Origin: Carnegiea gigantea
Lineage: Eukaryota > Streptophyta > Magnoliopsida > Caryophyllales > Cactaceae
Length of the DNA: 64,000 nucleotides
Assembly (NCBI GenBank): GCA_029747015.1
Contig: JAKOGI010000141.1
Coordinates: 1 to 64,000 of the forward strand
Direction of reading: 5' to 3'
Below, piece by piece: positions 34,500 to 46,480 of the stretch. The position numbers were made by a program, and so were the translations under genes. Position 1 is the stretch's first letter; every line of letters begins with the position of its first letter. The notes below the pieces were generated by a model. The model did no database searches, was not told where the DNA came from, and was given only the letters and a program-made list of their open reading frames with translations.

Positions 34500-35528
34500 C
34501 ATGTCATTTTTTGGGCCCCACCAGTTCCAGTGGTGGGAGATGGGGAAGTCGTCATCGAGGATCCTACTTCTTGATACTAGATTTGGAGTATAAGATTGGT
34601 GTTTAAGATTATATGTTTGCGTATATTTGGCTTCTCAGTCGCTTCGTTCCATGCATCAGGAGTTTAGGACTCTTATGTTCTGGGACTTATATTTCATATG
34701 TACATATATGAGCACCAATTAGGTATTTCGCCGGTTGTTGAAATCAGTTAATTGCCACAAGCGACCACATACGGGGTCAAAGAATATTTTAGTCGTAAGC
34801 TATAGCCAAGTGTCCAACTTATCCTTGACTAAGGCTGTCAAATAGATCAGTTCGGATTGAGTTCGTATTCACATCGAATTTAAATGGGTTGAGAAATTAT
34901 CGACCTAAACCTAACCTATTTATTAAACGGATTGAAAACCTTGAACTGTACCCGTTTATTTTTTAAAGGGGTTGACCTAAATTTACCCATTAACCCGTTT
35001 AACATAAATGGGTTAAGTTCAGATTATCCGGTTACTGGTTTACCCGCTTAATATTTTCACTAAAATATGATTATCGAGCACTACACTATAAGTCAATGTT
35101 TTGAGTTCAATATATCATCATAATGTAACCATTGTCCATCATCCACAAAAAGTTACAATCCCAAAACAAAGTTCAATTTTGTTAAACTTCATGTTTTCAC
35201 AATTTCTCCCAAAAATACATGGTAAAATTGGGCAAACAGGTCAATATATTTAACCCATTTAATTAAACAGGTTAAATAAGTATTTTTTCATGTCAAAATT
35301 ATTAATCTGAACCTAATCCACTTAATTAATGGATTAAACGTGTCAACCCATTTAATTAAACGACTTAAAAATCTTTACCCAAACCCACGTAATTTCATGA
35401 TCGGTTCGGATTAGTAATCGTGTCAGGTAAACATTTGACAGCCCTATCCTTAACAACTGAATTATTGACTCTTATTGTGCATGTAGTTCATGAGCAACGA
35501 ACGTGTGGTTTTGGAGAAGGTTTAAATT
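34500..35528 (+). repeat. Gene-tail duplication, copy 2 (inverted relative to copy 1)
   Basis: The plus-strand frame at 34545-34574 ends VVIEDPTS plus TGA, matching VIIEDPTS plus stop at 26104. Similarity then runs through the 3' flank to 34829, is interrupted by a MITE, and resumes at 35449 with TCCTTAACAACTGAATTATT through GTGTGGTTTTGGAGAAGG. No further papain exons were recognised upstream on this strand. Confidence 0.88.
34830..35448. mobile_element. hAT-like MITE, 619 bp
   Basis: Starts TAAGGCTGTCAAAT and ends ATTTGACAGCCCTA; the reverse complement of the end, TAGGGCTGTCAAAT, matches the start with one mismatch. This is a widespread plant hAT-type MITE end. The flanks TCCTTGAC (34822-34829) and TCCTTAAC (35449-35456) are an 8-bp target duplication with one mismatch. 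Copy 1 of the surrounding duplication (25.85 kb) is an uninterrupted empty site with a single TCCTTGAC. The interior consists of AACCCGTTTA / TTTAATTAAACGGGT-type motifs and is non-coding. Confidence 0.9.
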
Positions 35529-35769
35529 GAGGGGGAAAAAACTATTTCCTAGCACGTGGAAACTTTTCTGATGGGGTCTTATAAAATCAATCTCTTTTAT
35601 ATCTACATCTCCTCAAACCTTACTCATGGAAAAATCAACTGAGATTGCACATGATATACTAGTTAAAGTATAAAATGAGATATTGAGGATGACTCTAATA
35701 AACTAACACCCCAACTAAATGGTAAATACCTAAAACCTGCACAATTGCTGGCAATACTACTAACCTAAA

Positions 35770-35823
35770 GAGCATTTTCAATGGTGAGCCAATTTTTTGG
35801 CTCATCAGCGAGGACCTATCTCT
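35770..35823. repeat. GGCTCA-type repeat, left piece (split by CACTA-2)
   Basis: GAGCATTTTCAATGGTGAGC followed by TTTTTTGGCTCATCAGCGAG. The repeat continues after CACTA-2 at 46342; a second copy lies at 47125-47330. Confidence 0.6.
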
Positions 35824-36120
35824 CACTACTAGAAAAGTAGGAATTCAGCGACGGATAAATTAACGATAAATTTCGCGAAGGTAATTGCGACGGAAAAACA
35901 ATACCACAAAAAAGTCAGATTATGCGACAGATTTGGCGACGGAAATATCAATTTGTCGCCATAATTGACACTTGGCGACGGAAATTCCCTCGCCAAATTT
36001 TAAAAAAAATTTCAAAAAGTTGGCGACGGAACCTCTCAAAGAAAATTTGATTTTTAAAAAAATAAGGATGGCGATGGAATTTCTGTTGCCTGTCCGTGGC
36101 CATCCCAATTAAATGAAACC
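35824..36120. repeat. CACTA-2 left TIR and subterminal repeats
   Basis: TIR followed by six or more GGCGACGGAAATT / TTTGTCGCC-type motifs, the likely binding sites of the second gene's product. The same motif family occurs at 45965-46341 and at both ends of CACTA-1. Confidence 0.85.
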
Positions 36121-37128
36121 AGATCTTAGCCTAGTTTCATTTAACGTGAAAGCCGTCCGAAGAGAGAGAGAGAGAGTGGCGATACCCGAGCTCCGTCCGA
36201 CCACCGGGACCATTGCCTAGCCGCCGCTGGCTCCTTCCCCCGTCGTCGCTGGTCCCCTGCCACCCCTCTTGCCGGTTGTTTTCAACAAGTTTGAGGTAAA
36301 TTTTTCAACTACACTAGTTGTAATTTCTATAAATTTTTATATTACATTATTAAAATTTCGTAGTTAGTTCATATTTATGTTGAAATGTGGTATTTGTATG
36401 AGGTTATTACTCTAATTTGTTTCAAGATTTGCGTAAATGCGAGTTACTATTTAGGTTTGGTAGTTTGAAGTTAAAATTTGATATGGTGATGGAATGAAAT
36501 GGTTTAATTAATAATATTGTTGAAATGTGGTATTTGTGTGAGGTTATTGCTCTAATTTGTTACAAGATTTTGGTAAATGCGATTTAGGGTTTAGGTTTGA
36601 TAGTTTGAAGTTAAAATTTGATATGTTAGTATAATGAAATGCTTTAATTTATAATGTTATTGAAATGTAGTATTTGTGTGAGGTTATTGCTCTAATTTGG
36701 TTAGAGATTTTGTTCAATGCAATTTAGGGTTTAGGTTTGATGATGTGAAGTTGAAAGTTGATATGTTAGTGGAATGAGATGCTTTAGTTTATAATTTTCC
36801 TCAAATGTAATGTTCGCATAAAGTTGTAGCTCTTATTTGTTTAAAGATTTTACCCAATACAATGTAGACTTAGATTTGGTAATTTGAAGTTAAAATTTGA
36901 TATGTTGATGGAATATAGTGCTCAACTTTGGATGAATTATTAGTTTTGTGAAATTCGTAAGAATATAAGTATATTTGTAGAAGTTTATAAGTTTTTTTTT
37001 GGTGCATGTAGAAATTTATAAGTAAACATATGTAATATATAATTGAGTAATTTATGTAATTATTATAATTTTAATTAAAATTAATTCTTATCCAATAACT
37101 TATGTAGTTATTGTTATTTGAGTAGAAT
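36121..37128. other. CACTA-2 leader with internal direct repeats
   Basis: After a GA-run and a G/C-rich block (36180-36290) comes AT-rich DNA holding four tandem imperfect units of about 130 bp. Each carries TGAAATGTGGTATTTGTGTG and GAGGTTATTGCTCTAATTTG, near 36390, 36525, 36660 and (diverged) 36795. The equivalent leader in CACTA-1 (1490-2180) has only one clear unit. Confidence 0.7.
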
Positions 37129-40100
37129 ATGAATGGTCCTCTACGTCGTAGGTAGATGTATAATAGATTACTGCCTGATCGTAGTGGTTATATGCAAGAA
37201 TTTCTAAATGGAGTAAACCAATTCGATGAATTTGTACGTAGACAGACAGAGTTTCTGAATGGGGAAAAGTATAGATGTCTTTGTGCTAAATACAAAAATA
37301 GGATGTACTTGACACCCGATGAGGTCAAGATGCACCTGATGCATAAGGGTTTTGTGAAAGGTTATTGGTTTTGGATAAGTCATGGGGAAATAAAACCTCA
37401 ACAATATGATTTTGGGTATTCAAATAGTGAAATTCACGAAGTTGAAGGTTCAAATCATATTAATAATGACTACTATGAATCATACGTAGATCGGATGCCG
37501 GATATGGTTGATGATGCTATAATGACAAATCAAAATATAAGGGAGGAGGAGTCAAGTACTTGCCAGGAACCATTTTATAATATGGTTCAAGTTGCTCAGC
37601 AACCTTTGTATGATGGTTGTTCGACCCATAGTGAGCTCTCTGCTGCGGTGAGACTATTGAGTATCAAATCTGATTATAACATGCCATAAAACTGTTTCAA
37701 TAAAATTGTTCAACTAATGAAAGAAATGTGTCCACCTAACAACCGCGTGCCAAACAACTATGGGCAAACAAAGAGGGTTGTTAAAGATCTCGGCAACGAT
37801 GTGATCCAAATTGCCGGAAAGGTTGCATGCTATTTTTTAAGGAGAATGCAAACCTGGATGCGTGCAAGTTTTGTGGGCATTCAAGATGGAAGAGGCACAG
37901 GTCCCAGCAAAGGAATCAAAATCCATTGCCATACTCGAGGATGCATTACTTGCCGTTAAAACCTCGACTGCAGAGGTTGTATGCATCAAGAAGTACTGCA
38001 GAGCACATGAGATGGCATTATGAATATCTGTGTGAGGACGGTGTTTTATGTCATCCATCAGATGCGGCAGCATGGAAACATTTCGATAACAAGTACCCGA
38101 ATTTTGCTTCCGAGCCTCGGAATGTGAGACTTGGCTTATATGCTGATGGATTTAATCCTTTCACTTTGTCTTCAAGATCATACTCTATTTAACCGGTGGT
38201 AGTTACACCGTATAACCTTCTCCCTGAAATGTGTATGATCACATCATTTATATTCTTGACTTGTGTAATCCCCAGCCCCAAAAATCCCAAAAACAAAATA
38301 GATGTATATTTACAACCTCTTATTGATGAGTTGAAAGAGTTGTGGGATGTTGGAGTTAAGACATATGATATTTCTACGGGGCATACATTTCAGATGAAGG
38401 CTGCACTTATGTGGACCATCAATGATTTCTCTGCGTATGGAATGTTATCTGGGTGCAGTACTAATAGGCAATTGGCATGTCCTGTATGTATGAAATAGCA
38501 AAAGGCTTTGAAATTGAGAAATGGAGGTAAATTCTCATGGTTCGATTGTCATCGGCGTTTTCTGCCAAGGAATCATGTGTTCAGAAGAAATAGAACAACA
38601 TTTAGGAAAGACAGAATTGTTACCGGGGATCCTCCTCGCCGCTTATTTGGGGAAGAACTTTATGCCGAGGTGGAAGATTACCCAATGGTAACTACAAATG
38701 ATGACTTTATCATACCAGAATTTAAGAAAAATGAGCACAACTGGATGAATAAGAGCATATTCTGGGAGTTGTTTTATTGGCAACACCAATTGCTCCGCCA
38801 TAATTTGGATGTGATGCACATTGAGAAGAACTTCTTCGAAAACATCAATGACACTATTATGGATGTCCATGGGAAAACAAAGGATAATGCCAAATTAAGA
38901 ATGGATGTTACAGAAATATGTGATAGACAAGAATTACATTTACATCCATGCCCAAGTGGTAAGCCAATTAAACCGAAAGCGAAGTTCGTACTTCCTGTGG
39001 ATAAACGAAGAGAGTTGTGTGAATGGATAAAGGAGCTTTAAATGCTTGGTGGATATTGCTCTAATTTGAGGAATATGGTGGACCCTAACGAGGCAAAGTT
39101 CAACAACATGAAAAGTTATGATTGTCATGTGTTCATGGAGACTCTTCTACCCATTGCATTTGGTGCGCTCCCAGATGATGTGTTGAAACCTTTCATTGAG
39201 ATAAGTCATTTCTTCAAGAACTTATGCTCAACAACACTGCAAGAGGATATGCTTGAGGAAATGCATCGAAATATTGTCATCACTTTGTGTAAGTTGGAGA
39301 CGATTTTTCCTCCTGTCTTCTTCAATATAATGGAGCACCTGTCAGCGCATTTGGCAGAAGAGGCTCAACTTGGTGGTCCAGTACAATACCGATGAATGTA
39401 TCCATTTGAGAGGTAAAGTAGACTGTACTCGCTAAAACCTTATCTCAATTCTTATATGTGCAATCACTTACAAGTGAATGCAATTGTGAATTTGTTAGGT
39501 TCTTTGGCCGACTGAAGAAAAAGATAAAGCAACGAGCGTGTCCTAAAGGTTCAACCACAGAAGCATACCTAGAAGCTAAGAGGGCATGCTTTGCCTCTTG
39601 TTACTTCGACTCTAATGTGCCCTCCATGCGCAATAGATGCAGGAGAAATGAGGATGACGATGAACATAATAATCATTTCCCAACTCTATCTGTGTTTGAA
39701 CCGCAAGAGACCGCTATTGATAAGAAAAGATCAATGTATCTCATAAATGCCAAACATATTGCTGCCTATCTTCACATGCTGTTAAATTATGATGAAGTTA
39801 AACCTTATATATGGTGAGTGATACCTTAACTTCCAATTAAGATTATCATTCGGAACGCAAGCATATTAATGACCTTCATAAAATGTGATAGAATTTTCAC
39901 AAAATAAGTCAGAACTACACGTCCCAATGTCAGCGACGCCGAGGTTGACTGTTAAGTCAAAAAAATCATGCATTGGTTTAATAATTATTTTGATTATATT
40001 ATATATATTATTTCGTTTAATTTACTTTATTTTATATATTTTTCAGGTTTAGCATTAATAAAATAAAGAGGAGAAGAGAGGACGTCGAAGTTCGGGTTTT

Positions 40101-43100
40101 ACACGCTTAGCTATCAAGACGGTCCAAAAAATAATTATGGAAGATATTATTTCCATAATTATTTAATTGGGCTAGGGTTTCAAGAGTTGGTGAAGAGCTA
40201 GAAGTCTTGAGGGAGAAGAAATCTAAGGAAGAAAGGAAGAAAGAAACCCTAATTACTAACCCTAATCACACCCCTCCTTCCTCTCCACCATAAATAACAT
40301 CATCACCACACCCATATGGGATCATAATCCCCATCACACCACCATTAACCCATGGCAGCCCTAAAATCCCTCATCATCTCCTCCTCACCCATCATCTCAT
40401 CACCATCTCTACGCCTAGCACACACCCACCGCCACACCATAATATTCAACCTCACGCTCATCCTCAGCACCCCCTCAAAATCCACGGCTGCTCCTCCACT
40501 TCACCACGCCTAATCCCCTCATCATTCACGATAATCTTCATCATCTACCATCAAAATTCTACACCACGCCTAACCCGTTCATCAAGAGGTTATCACCTTC
40601 ATCACCATCAAAAGCATCATCAACAACATCTTCTCCTATATCACAATCTCCACCATCACACACGCCTACCATCAAGGAGTATTAAACTATTGCTTCTTTT
40701 TTTTATTTTATTGTTTTTAGTTTATTTATTGTTAAACATGAAGGCTTTGGATAATTATTGTGATTTTATTTTTAATATGAGTGAGTAATTTTCTTGTACT
40801 TGGTATAATCTATTTGATGCCATGCTAAATTAATTATTTTTAAATAAGTTTCATACTTTAATATCTAGTTGATTTATATTCATGATTCTTTAGCAGTTAG
40901 CGTTTATTGTTAATGAAAATTGTGTTAAATTAATTAGAATGCATGCTAGTTAGTTTAATACAATTTCGATTGATAGTTTAGAAGATTATAATACGTAAAA
41001 GTTATAATCTTTTAAGCCTAGGTATCACCCTAATTAATCATGGATGGCTCAAACCCTTTTCTTTTAATTAGGTAATCGCTTTAGATCTTTGTTAAATCGA
41101 TTTGCTGGTAAATTGATTACAAAGTATTAAATGATGTTTCTCTAATTCTTAATGCTCTAACTTGGTTAAATTTTTGTGCTGGTGTAAAAATTATCAAATT
41201 AATAGGGTTTATATTAGGGCTGGACCTAAGTAAACTAGAATCTAAGGAGAAACGGGGAAGAACCGCTGGTGGATTTCTTCTACAGTTTAACTCATGAATG
41301 AAATTAACTTGTGTGTTGATGATAAATATTAATTTGCATGGTGGATTGAGATTATACTAAGTATTCTTCATAAATTTGATAACTTTTGATCATTATTTGT
41401 TGCTTAGAGTTAATTTGATTAGTTTGTTAATTTTTGTTCTATTTTTATTAGCTTAAAAATAAATTCAATCGACCCCCCCAAAAGTATAGTCTTTTAGGAG
41501 TGTTATAGTCTTTTAGGAGTGTCTAGGTAATTTTAGATAGCTTAGGTTTTGATTTTTAGAGTGGTTATAATTTTAGATTGATTTATATTCAGTTTTAGTA
41601 TCTAATTACCGGTTTCTTAGAAAGTAGACTAAAAATAGTTATTCTTGTTATTTTTCGATTTTTGTCAGTTCCTAGGGTTTATATAGCGTCCTAGTCTGTC
41701 CATATTTAATTTCGTGATTTTTGGAAGTTATTTGATAATTTTTCAGAATTATTTTGTGAAATTGATATGTGCAGGTTTTTAGGAGATTAATTCTGAAAAT
41801 TTCGATTTTTAAATTTTAATTTACGATTTTTAGGTGTTGTTAAGTCTCGAAAATTGTGTCCTAGGATTAGGGTAATTTTCTTATTAATTTTGTATTTATA
41901 TTTATGCTGATTATTTTATTTCTGATTTTAGATTAATTATTCTGCTGAATATTCTGTGCTAATTTTCTGATCAGATTTTTCGAAATTAAAGTAGATACGA
42001 TTTAGAGTTTATAAGCTTGTAGACCTGAAGTATAATGTTTTAGGTTACTGTTTGACATTTTTAATATTTATTTTCTATTTATTATTTGATTTTTTGAATT
42101 TTACTTAGAATTTCAGTTATTATTCTGATTTTATTTTTCTAAATTATTTAGGAAAGCTTTTTACTGTTTTATTTCCATAATATAGACCAGAATATTTAGG
42201 AACATCATTGGTTGTTTTTCCAGTTTTTTATTCATTAGATTTTAATTATTTTAGAATTAATAAGATTAGATTTAATAAATTAGAATAGTAAAATTATTTA
42301 GGATTAAGGTAGCCTTTTACAACAATCTTTCCTCGTGGATCGATCCCTACTTCCCAATGCTATAAAAAGTATTTAATAACCGAAGTAGTGGTTAAATTTG
42401 TAACTCTCGACAAGCTTTACATTGACACCATTATCGAAACTCATTTTGCAGATTGGTTTAGTCAGAATGCAAGCATTACAACTCATTCCTTCATAATTTT
42501 AACATAACAGTTAGGTGCATCGTATTAACTAAAACTACATGTTATGTCATCTTAAGTGCATTATATTCAACTATTCGACACCCACAAACATTGCTACTCG
42601 ACACAATTGGCTGTGAAGTCAAATCGGTATGTGTCGATGTGGACGGCATATAGAGTTAATGGATTCAAATTCCATACAAAAGCTCGCAACATTGGAAAGA
42701 GAACATACAATTGTAGTGTTGGTATTTGTGGTACGGGGGAAGGCAATATTGAAAATGATTATTATGGCATCTTGAAGGATATTGTCCAACTTGAGTATGT
42801 GGGTGAACTACTTAAATGATGTGTACTATTCAGTTGTGAGTGGTTTGACGCCACATTAAATCATGGGACACAATCTCATAAACTAAGTAAACTTATTGAG
42901 GTGCACCGTACAAGGAGGTACCGAAAGTATGATCCATTCATCTTTCCAAACATCGCATCACAAATATACTTCATGCCACATGCAAATTGCTCACGGGATA
43001 GAGCCAATTGGCTTGTTGTCATACCAACCAAACTAAGGGCAAGAGTGGATAAACAGTACACTCTACCTACTGCCTACCAACAAATGGACATGACGATAAT

Positions 43101-43353
43101 CGTTGAACCTGTGAATGATGCTATCCCTATATCATTAGTGGATGAAAGTGCACCACCGGAAGAGGTTAATGATGAAATGGGGTTTTCATTCATTCAGGCT
43201 AATGACGAGATAGATGAGGTAGAGGATGATGAGGGTGATGAAGAGGATGAGTGGGATGACGGTGATGAAACAGATGAAGTAGAGGAAAATTTGCATTTGT
43301 CTGATGATGATGACCATGACGATGACAATGATGATGATGATGCAGGTGATTGA
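37129..43353 (+). pseudogene. CACTA-2 TNP2-type transposase, pseudogene split by a solo LTR
   Basis: The best preserved copy of this family in the window. The ATG at 37129 is followed by MNGPLRRR, a TAG at 37153 where Trp is expected, then the Transposase-associated domain (37156-37690; VKMHLMHKGFVKGYWFW). A frameshift near 37820 leads into the zinc-rich/TNP2 N-terminal part (37827-38190; ACKFCGHSRWK). The TNP2 core (38196-39040) has LIDELKELWDVGV, LDVMHIEKNFFENI and ELCEWIKEL. DUF4218 lies at 39042-39395, a linker at 39458-39817, the solo LTR at 39950-42421, DUF4216 at 42600-42860 (NGFKFHT.A, YYGILKDI), and a basic-to-acidic tail ends at 43353. About seven stops interrupt it, mostly at Trp, Gln or Arg codons. 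It cannot make a full transposase. Confidence 0.9.
39950..42421. mobile_element. Solo LTR of a Ty3-gypsy-like retrotransposon, 2.47 kb
   Basis: TG...CA ends (TGTTAAGTC ... AAGCTTTACA) flanked by the perfect 5-bp target duplication TTGAC (39945-39949; 42422-42426). The uninterrupted site is present in CACTA-1 (near 5300: GATGTCAATACCATCAC against GAGGTTGAC/ACCATTATC here). There is no internal region, primer site or second LTR. The end block CCTCGTGGATCGATCC...TACTTCCC, with a TATAAAAAGT and a run-out AACTCTCGACAAGC, is typical of long LTRs of Tat/Ogre- or Athila-type gypsy elements. Lineage is by pattern memory only; the structure itself is directly visible. Confidence 0.9.
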
Positions 43354-43537
43354 GTGCTAATGAATTCTTATGTATTTGAGTACTTTGCATGGGAAACTAT
43401 TGGTTGTGAATTTACTTTTATTGTATGAATGAATTTTGAAAATATGTGTTACCTACATATTATGATATCTGAGTAAACGATTGATATGTGCAATTATTAT
43501 ATATTTATACTTGCATTTGTTGTCACCTATTTTAGGT

Positions 43538-45499
43538 ATGGATTCCAATTCTCCTCGATGTAAGTTCTCCACTCGAGGTAAAGGATGAGGGCATGGGAGC
43601 TCTGCCATAGATCCAACCATAATGGATGTTAATCCTTCTTCCCCCCAGGTACCTCATATTCCAGCTCACCCAAGAGCCACAATGGCAGGTTACATACTAG
43701 GTTTTTCACGACCAATGTCTCCTCCATTTGGAGCTTTCCATCATTAGACCTCATACATTCCCAACCAAAGTACCATGTACAGCCAATTTGCCTACAACAT
43801 TCCTCCAAGCCTCCCTTTTGTGAACACTGTGCAGCCTACTCCCCAACCCATTGACCCTAACACAAATCAATCCTAAGACAACATTGTAACTGGAGAAAGT
43901 GAAGCACAATCTAGTCATGGGAGCACTCGAGCAAAGACTTGGATTGAGTCAGATAGTAACGGGTAAGTCTTCCATTGTTATATGTTATGAACTACTACAT
44001 GAATTTTGCATCACAAGTAATCAATTTGATGTGTTATGTTCAATTAGATTTCTCCCCAATGAGGGTGTTGTTAGTAGGATTTCGCTAATATTTCAAAGTA
44101 AATATGATGGAGCTTGGCCTACTTGGGTTAAAGTGCCCAAACCAGTACGTGATTTATGGTTTGAAAAGTTCAAGGTAACTATAGTGACTACATATTAATA
44201 GTTTGTGAGAACGTGATAAATTACTATTGTATTATTTGATGTGTTTATTGTTTTCATAATTGTAGAAGTGGTTTACTTGGGATCCGGTCCATGAGGGCCG
44301 TATAAGAAAAAAACTTTGAAAACCGAGGCAATGCACGTTTGAGAGACTTCATTAGCAGAGCAAGGAAGCACAACAAGAAGCCTGTTTGACTCGGTGATGC
44401 TTAATGGGAGGGACTTCAATAATACTGGGCGAATGAAGGTTACAAGAAATTGCATTAAACAGCCCAGAAGAACTGACTGGGTACTCCAGAAAGTAGTAGC
44501 CCATCTCTTCGCCCCTGTGGCTCGATCCCTATACATGAGCATAGGCAGCGTCTGGTACATAAATTTGCTATGTATTTCTTTAACTTTAATACTATGGTTT
44601 GGCTTGTGTTTGACATAATTCTGTGTGCACGTACATAGAGAGAATAATTTGGGACGGAGCCCACGATTGTTGAATTATTCAACCGCACTTACAAACTCCA
44701 TGGCAAAGAATATGACTCTTGGGTTAACAAAAAATCACAACAAACATATGTAAGCAATTAACTATTCTCAATCTTTATTGGTAGTTCAACATGAACTTGT
44801 ATACTTTATTTTCACTAATTGTAATATATATGATTTCTTGCGCATGTTCTGATATTGTAGGAATCCTTTGAACGTGAATTTCAAAATGTTATCAACTCTC
44901 AAGGGATCAGGGATGGCACTTCTCAAGATCTAAACCAGCCACTTCCAAACCCAAATAAGTTGTGGATGAAGACGTACAAGAACAAGAAGGGTCGTATTTA
45001 TGGCATTGGCGATGAGGCTATCAACATTAGGGAATCCGATTACTTCAGTCCCACTCAAAGAGCTGGTATAGTTTTCAAATTAAAGTTTCAATTAACATGG
45101 TTATACGATAAGTTTACTTAATTGCAATACTAATGCGCACTTCACTTAAATGCCTGTCAGCAAGTACCGGTTATACGCCATCGCAACAAGAGCTCAATGC
45201 CTTAAGGGGTGTAGCAACCAACTTGGGGGGTGAGCTAACTTCACAAGCTGAAAGCTACCGGTTGCTTATGGAGAAATGTAAGCAACTGAAGGAATCCAAC
45301 AAATTGCTCACCCAAAGCAACCAACAACTAAGCCAACAAATGATGAGCATCGATCAGCGCCTACAAGCTTTCTTCCAAATGCAACAAACTTCTAGCTCAG
45401 CCACCATTTACTCATCATTCACAACATAATGAAGATGAGGATGAGGATGAAGATGAGGAAGAGAAAGAGGAAGATGATGATCCTCACCTTGGTGATTGA
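43538..45499 (+). pseudogene. CACTA-2 second gene (Transposase_24 / TNPA-like), pseudogene
   Basis: ATG at 43538 after CACCTATTTTAG. Exon 1 (43538-43960) is rich in Pro/Ser/Asn (MDSNSPR, SYIPNQSTMYSQFAYN) and has four stops at Arg, His-neighbouring or Gln codons. Next an exon with FLPNEGVVSRI and KPVRDLWFEKFK (44045-44174), a Transposase_24 core beginning KWFTWDPVHE (44267-44550), an exon around 44640-44750, one with INSQGIRDGTSQ and WMKTYKNKKGRIYGIGDE (44860-45064), and a final coiled-coil exon (45150-45499; QQELNALRGVATNLGG) with an acidic Asp/Glu end. Its role in En/Spm elements is binding subterminal repeats. Exon limits are approximate. Confidence 0.8.
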
Positions 45500-45964
45500 G
45501 TTGGTTGCAGTTTTCCCCTAGCTGGTGGCTCTCCTACTTGGTTCTTCATGGAGTACACCTCTTGGTGCTTACTTCCCCCTCCCCTTGGTTCTTATTTCAT
45601 TCCCCGCCCCTTGGTGCTTATTTCATTCCCCTCCCTTTGGCGCTTGCTTCTCCCTCTTCTGCAAACATAACGTTACTTTTAATTACTAGCAACTTCTGGT
45701 TTGTTTGAATTTATTGTTTGTGATATGTAAACACTTTGTTTGGGACTTGTGCTTTGTGAATTCAAAACTCTTAGTTTGAAGTGTTGTTTTGGATGTGATA
45801 TTCTATCTTTGTGCGGCTTGGAATTGTTGAGAATGCTTCGAATGAAGCCATACTCGAAGCCATTGGATGTTGATAGAGTGAATACTCCTTGTAAATTTCT
45901 TGCAGGGATTAAAATGTATGTACTAAGGGATACGATAAAAAACAAGCATTGCTATTTAAAAAAA

Positions 45965-46341
45965 AATTAGAAACTTAGTGATGGATTGACAACAGAACTG
46001 ATTTGGGAGTAGAAGCCAGCGATGAATATTGAGTTTCGTCGCCACTAGCAACAGATATTCCGTCACTAAGTCCGTCGCTAGTGGCAACAGATTTTTAGAT
46101 CCGTCGTTGCCTGTCCCGCCAATTTTTTCCCGCCAAAAAAAGGTATGTCGCAAGTTCCGCCGCTGATTCCATCGTTGATAGCGACGGAATTGTAAAATTC
46201 CGTTGCCACATACTCAGCAATGAGCGAAAATCCGACAGCCCCTTTTCTGTCGCCAATCCCGTTGCTGAAATTAAAATTCCGTCGTGGATAAGCCTTTTTC
46301 CGTTGCTGATTCCATCCTTATTTGGTCTTTTTCTTATAGTG
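45965..46341. repeat. CACTA-2 right subterminal repeats and TIR
   Basis: Repeated CCGTCGCTA / AGCGACGGAATT motifs in both orientations, ending with the terminus CTTATAGTG at 46341. Confidence 0.85.
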
Positions 46342-46480
46342 TCTGTCACATTTTCTTGTGAGCCGGTTTTTTTGGCTCACAAGCCTTCCTTTCTTCAATG
46401 CAAGACTCACCATTTTTGCTCACCAAATAAAATAATACATATGGACTTCACACATAACTCTATTAATTAATTTAGTTTTT
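46342..46480. repeat. GGCTCA-type repeat, right piece
   Basis: CTTGTGAGCCGGTTTTTTTG, then TTTTTGCTCACCAAATAAAA and TAATACATATGGAC. Together with 35770-35823 it re-forms one copy of the repeat, with CACTA-2 inserted after the first TCT. Confidence 0.65.

Larger units (their letters stand above)
35824..46341 (+). mobile_element. CACTA (En/Spm) transposon 2, complete ends, 10.5 kb
   Basis: Left end CACTACTAGAAAAGTAGG, right end CTTTTTCTTATAGTG; the reverse complement CACTATAAGAAAAAG matches the left end. Both flanks carry TCT (35821-35823; 46342-46344), the 3-bp target duplication expected of CACTA. Contents: subterminal repeats, TNP2-type transposase relic (37129-43353), Transposase_24-like second gene (43538-45499), subterminal repeats. 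A solo LTR is nested at 39950-42421. Without it the element is about 8.0 kb, the same size as CACTA-1. Both genes have point stops, so it is non-autonomous now, though its ends could be used by a relative. Confidence 0.95.

Noticed and set aside
39950..42421. A complete gypsy element instead of a solo LTR
   Set aside because: Only one LTR copy is present, with a target duplication directly at its two ends; no internal genes.
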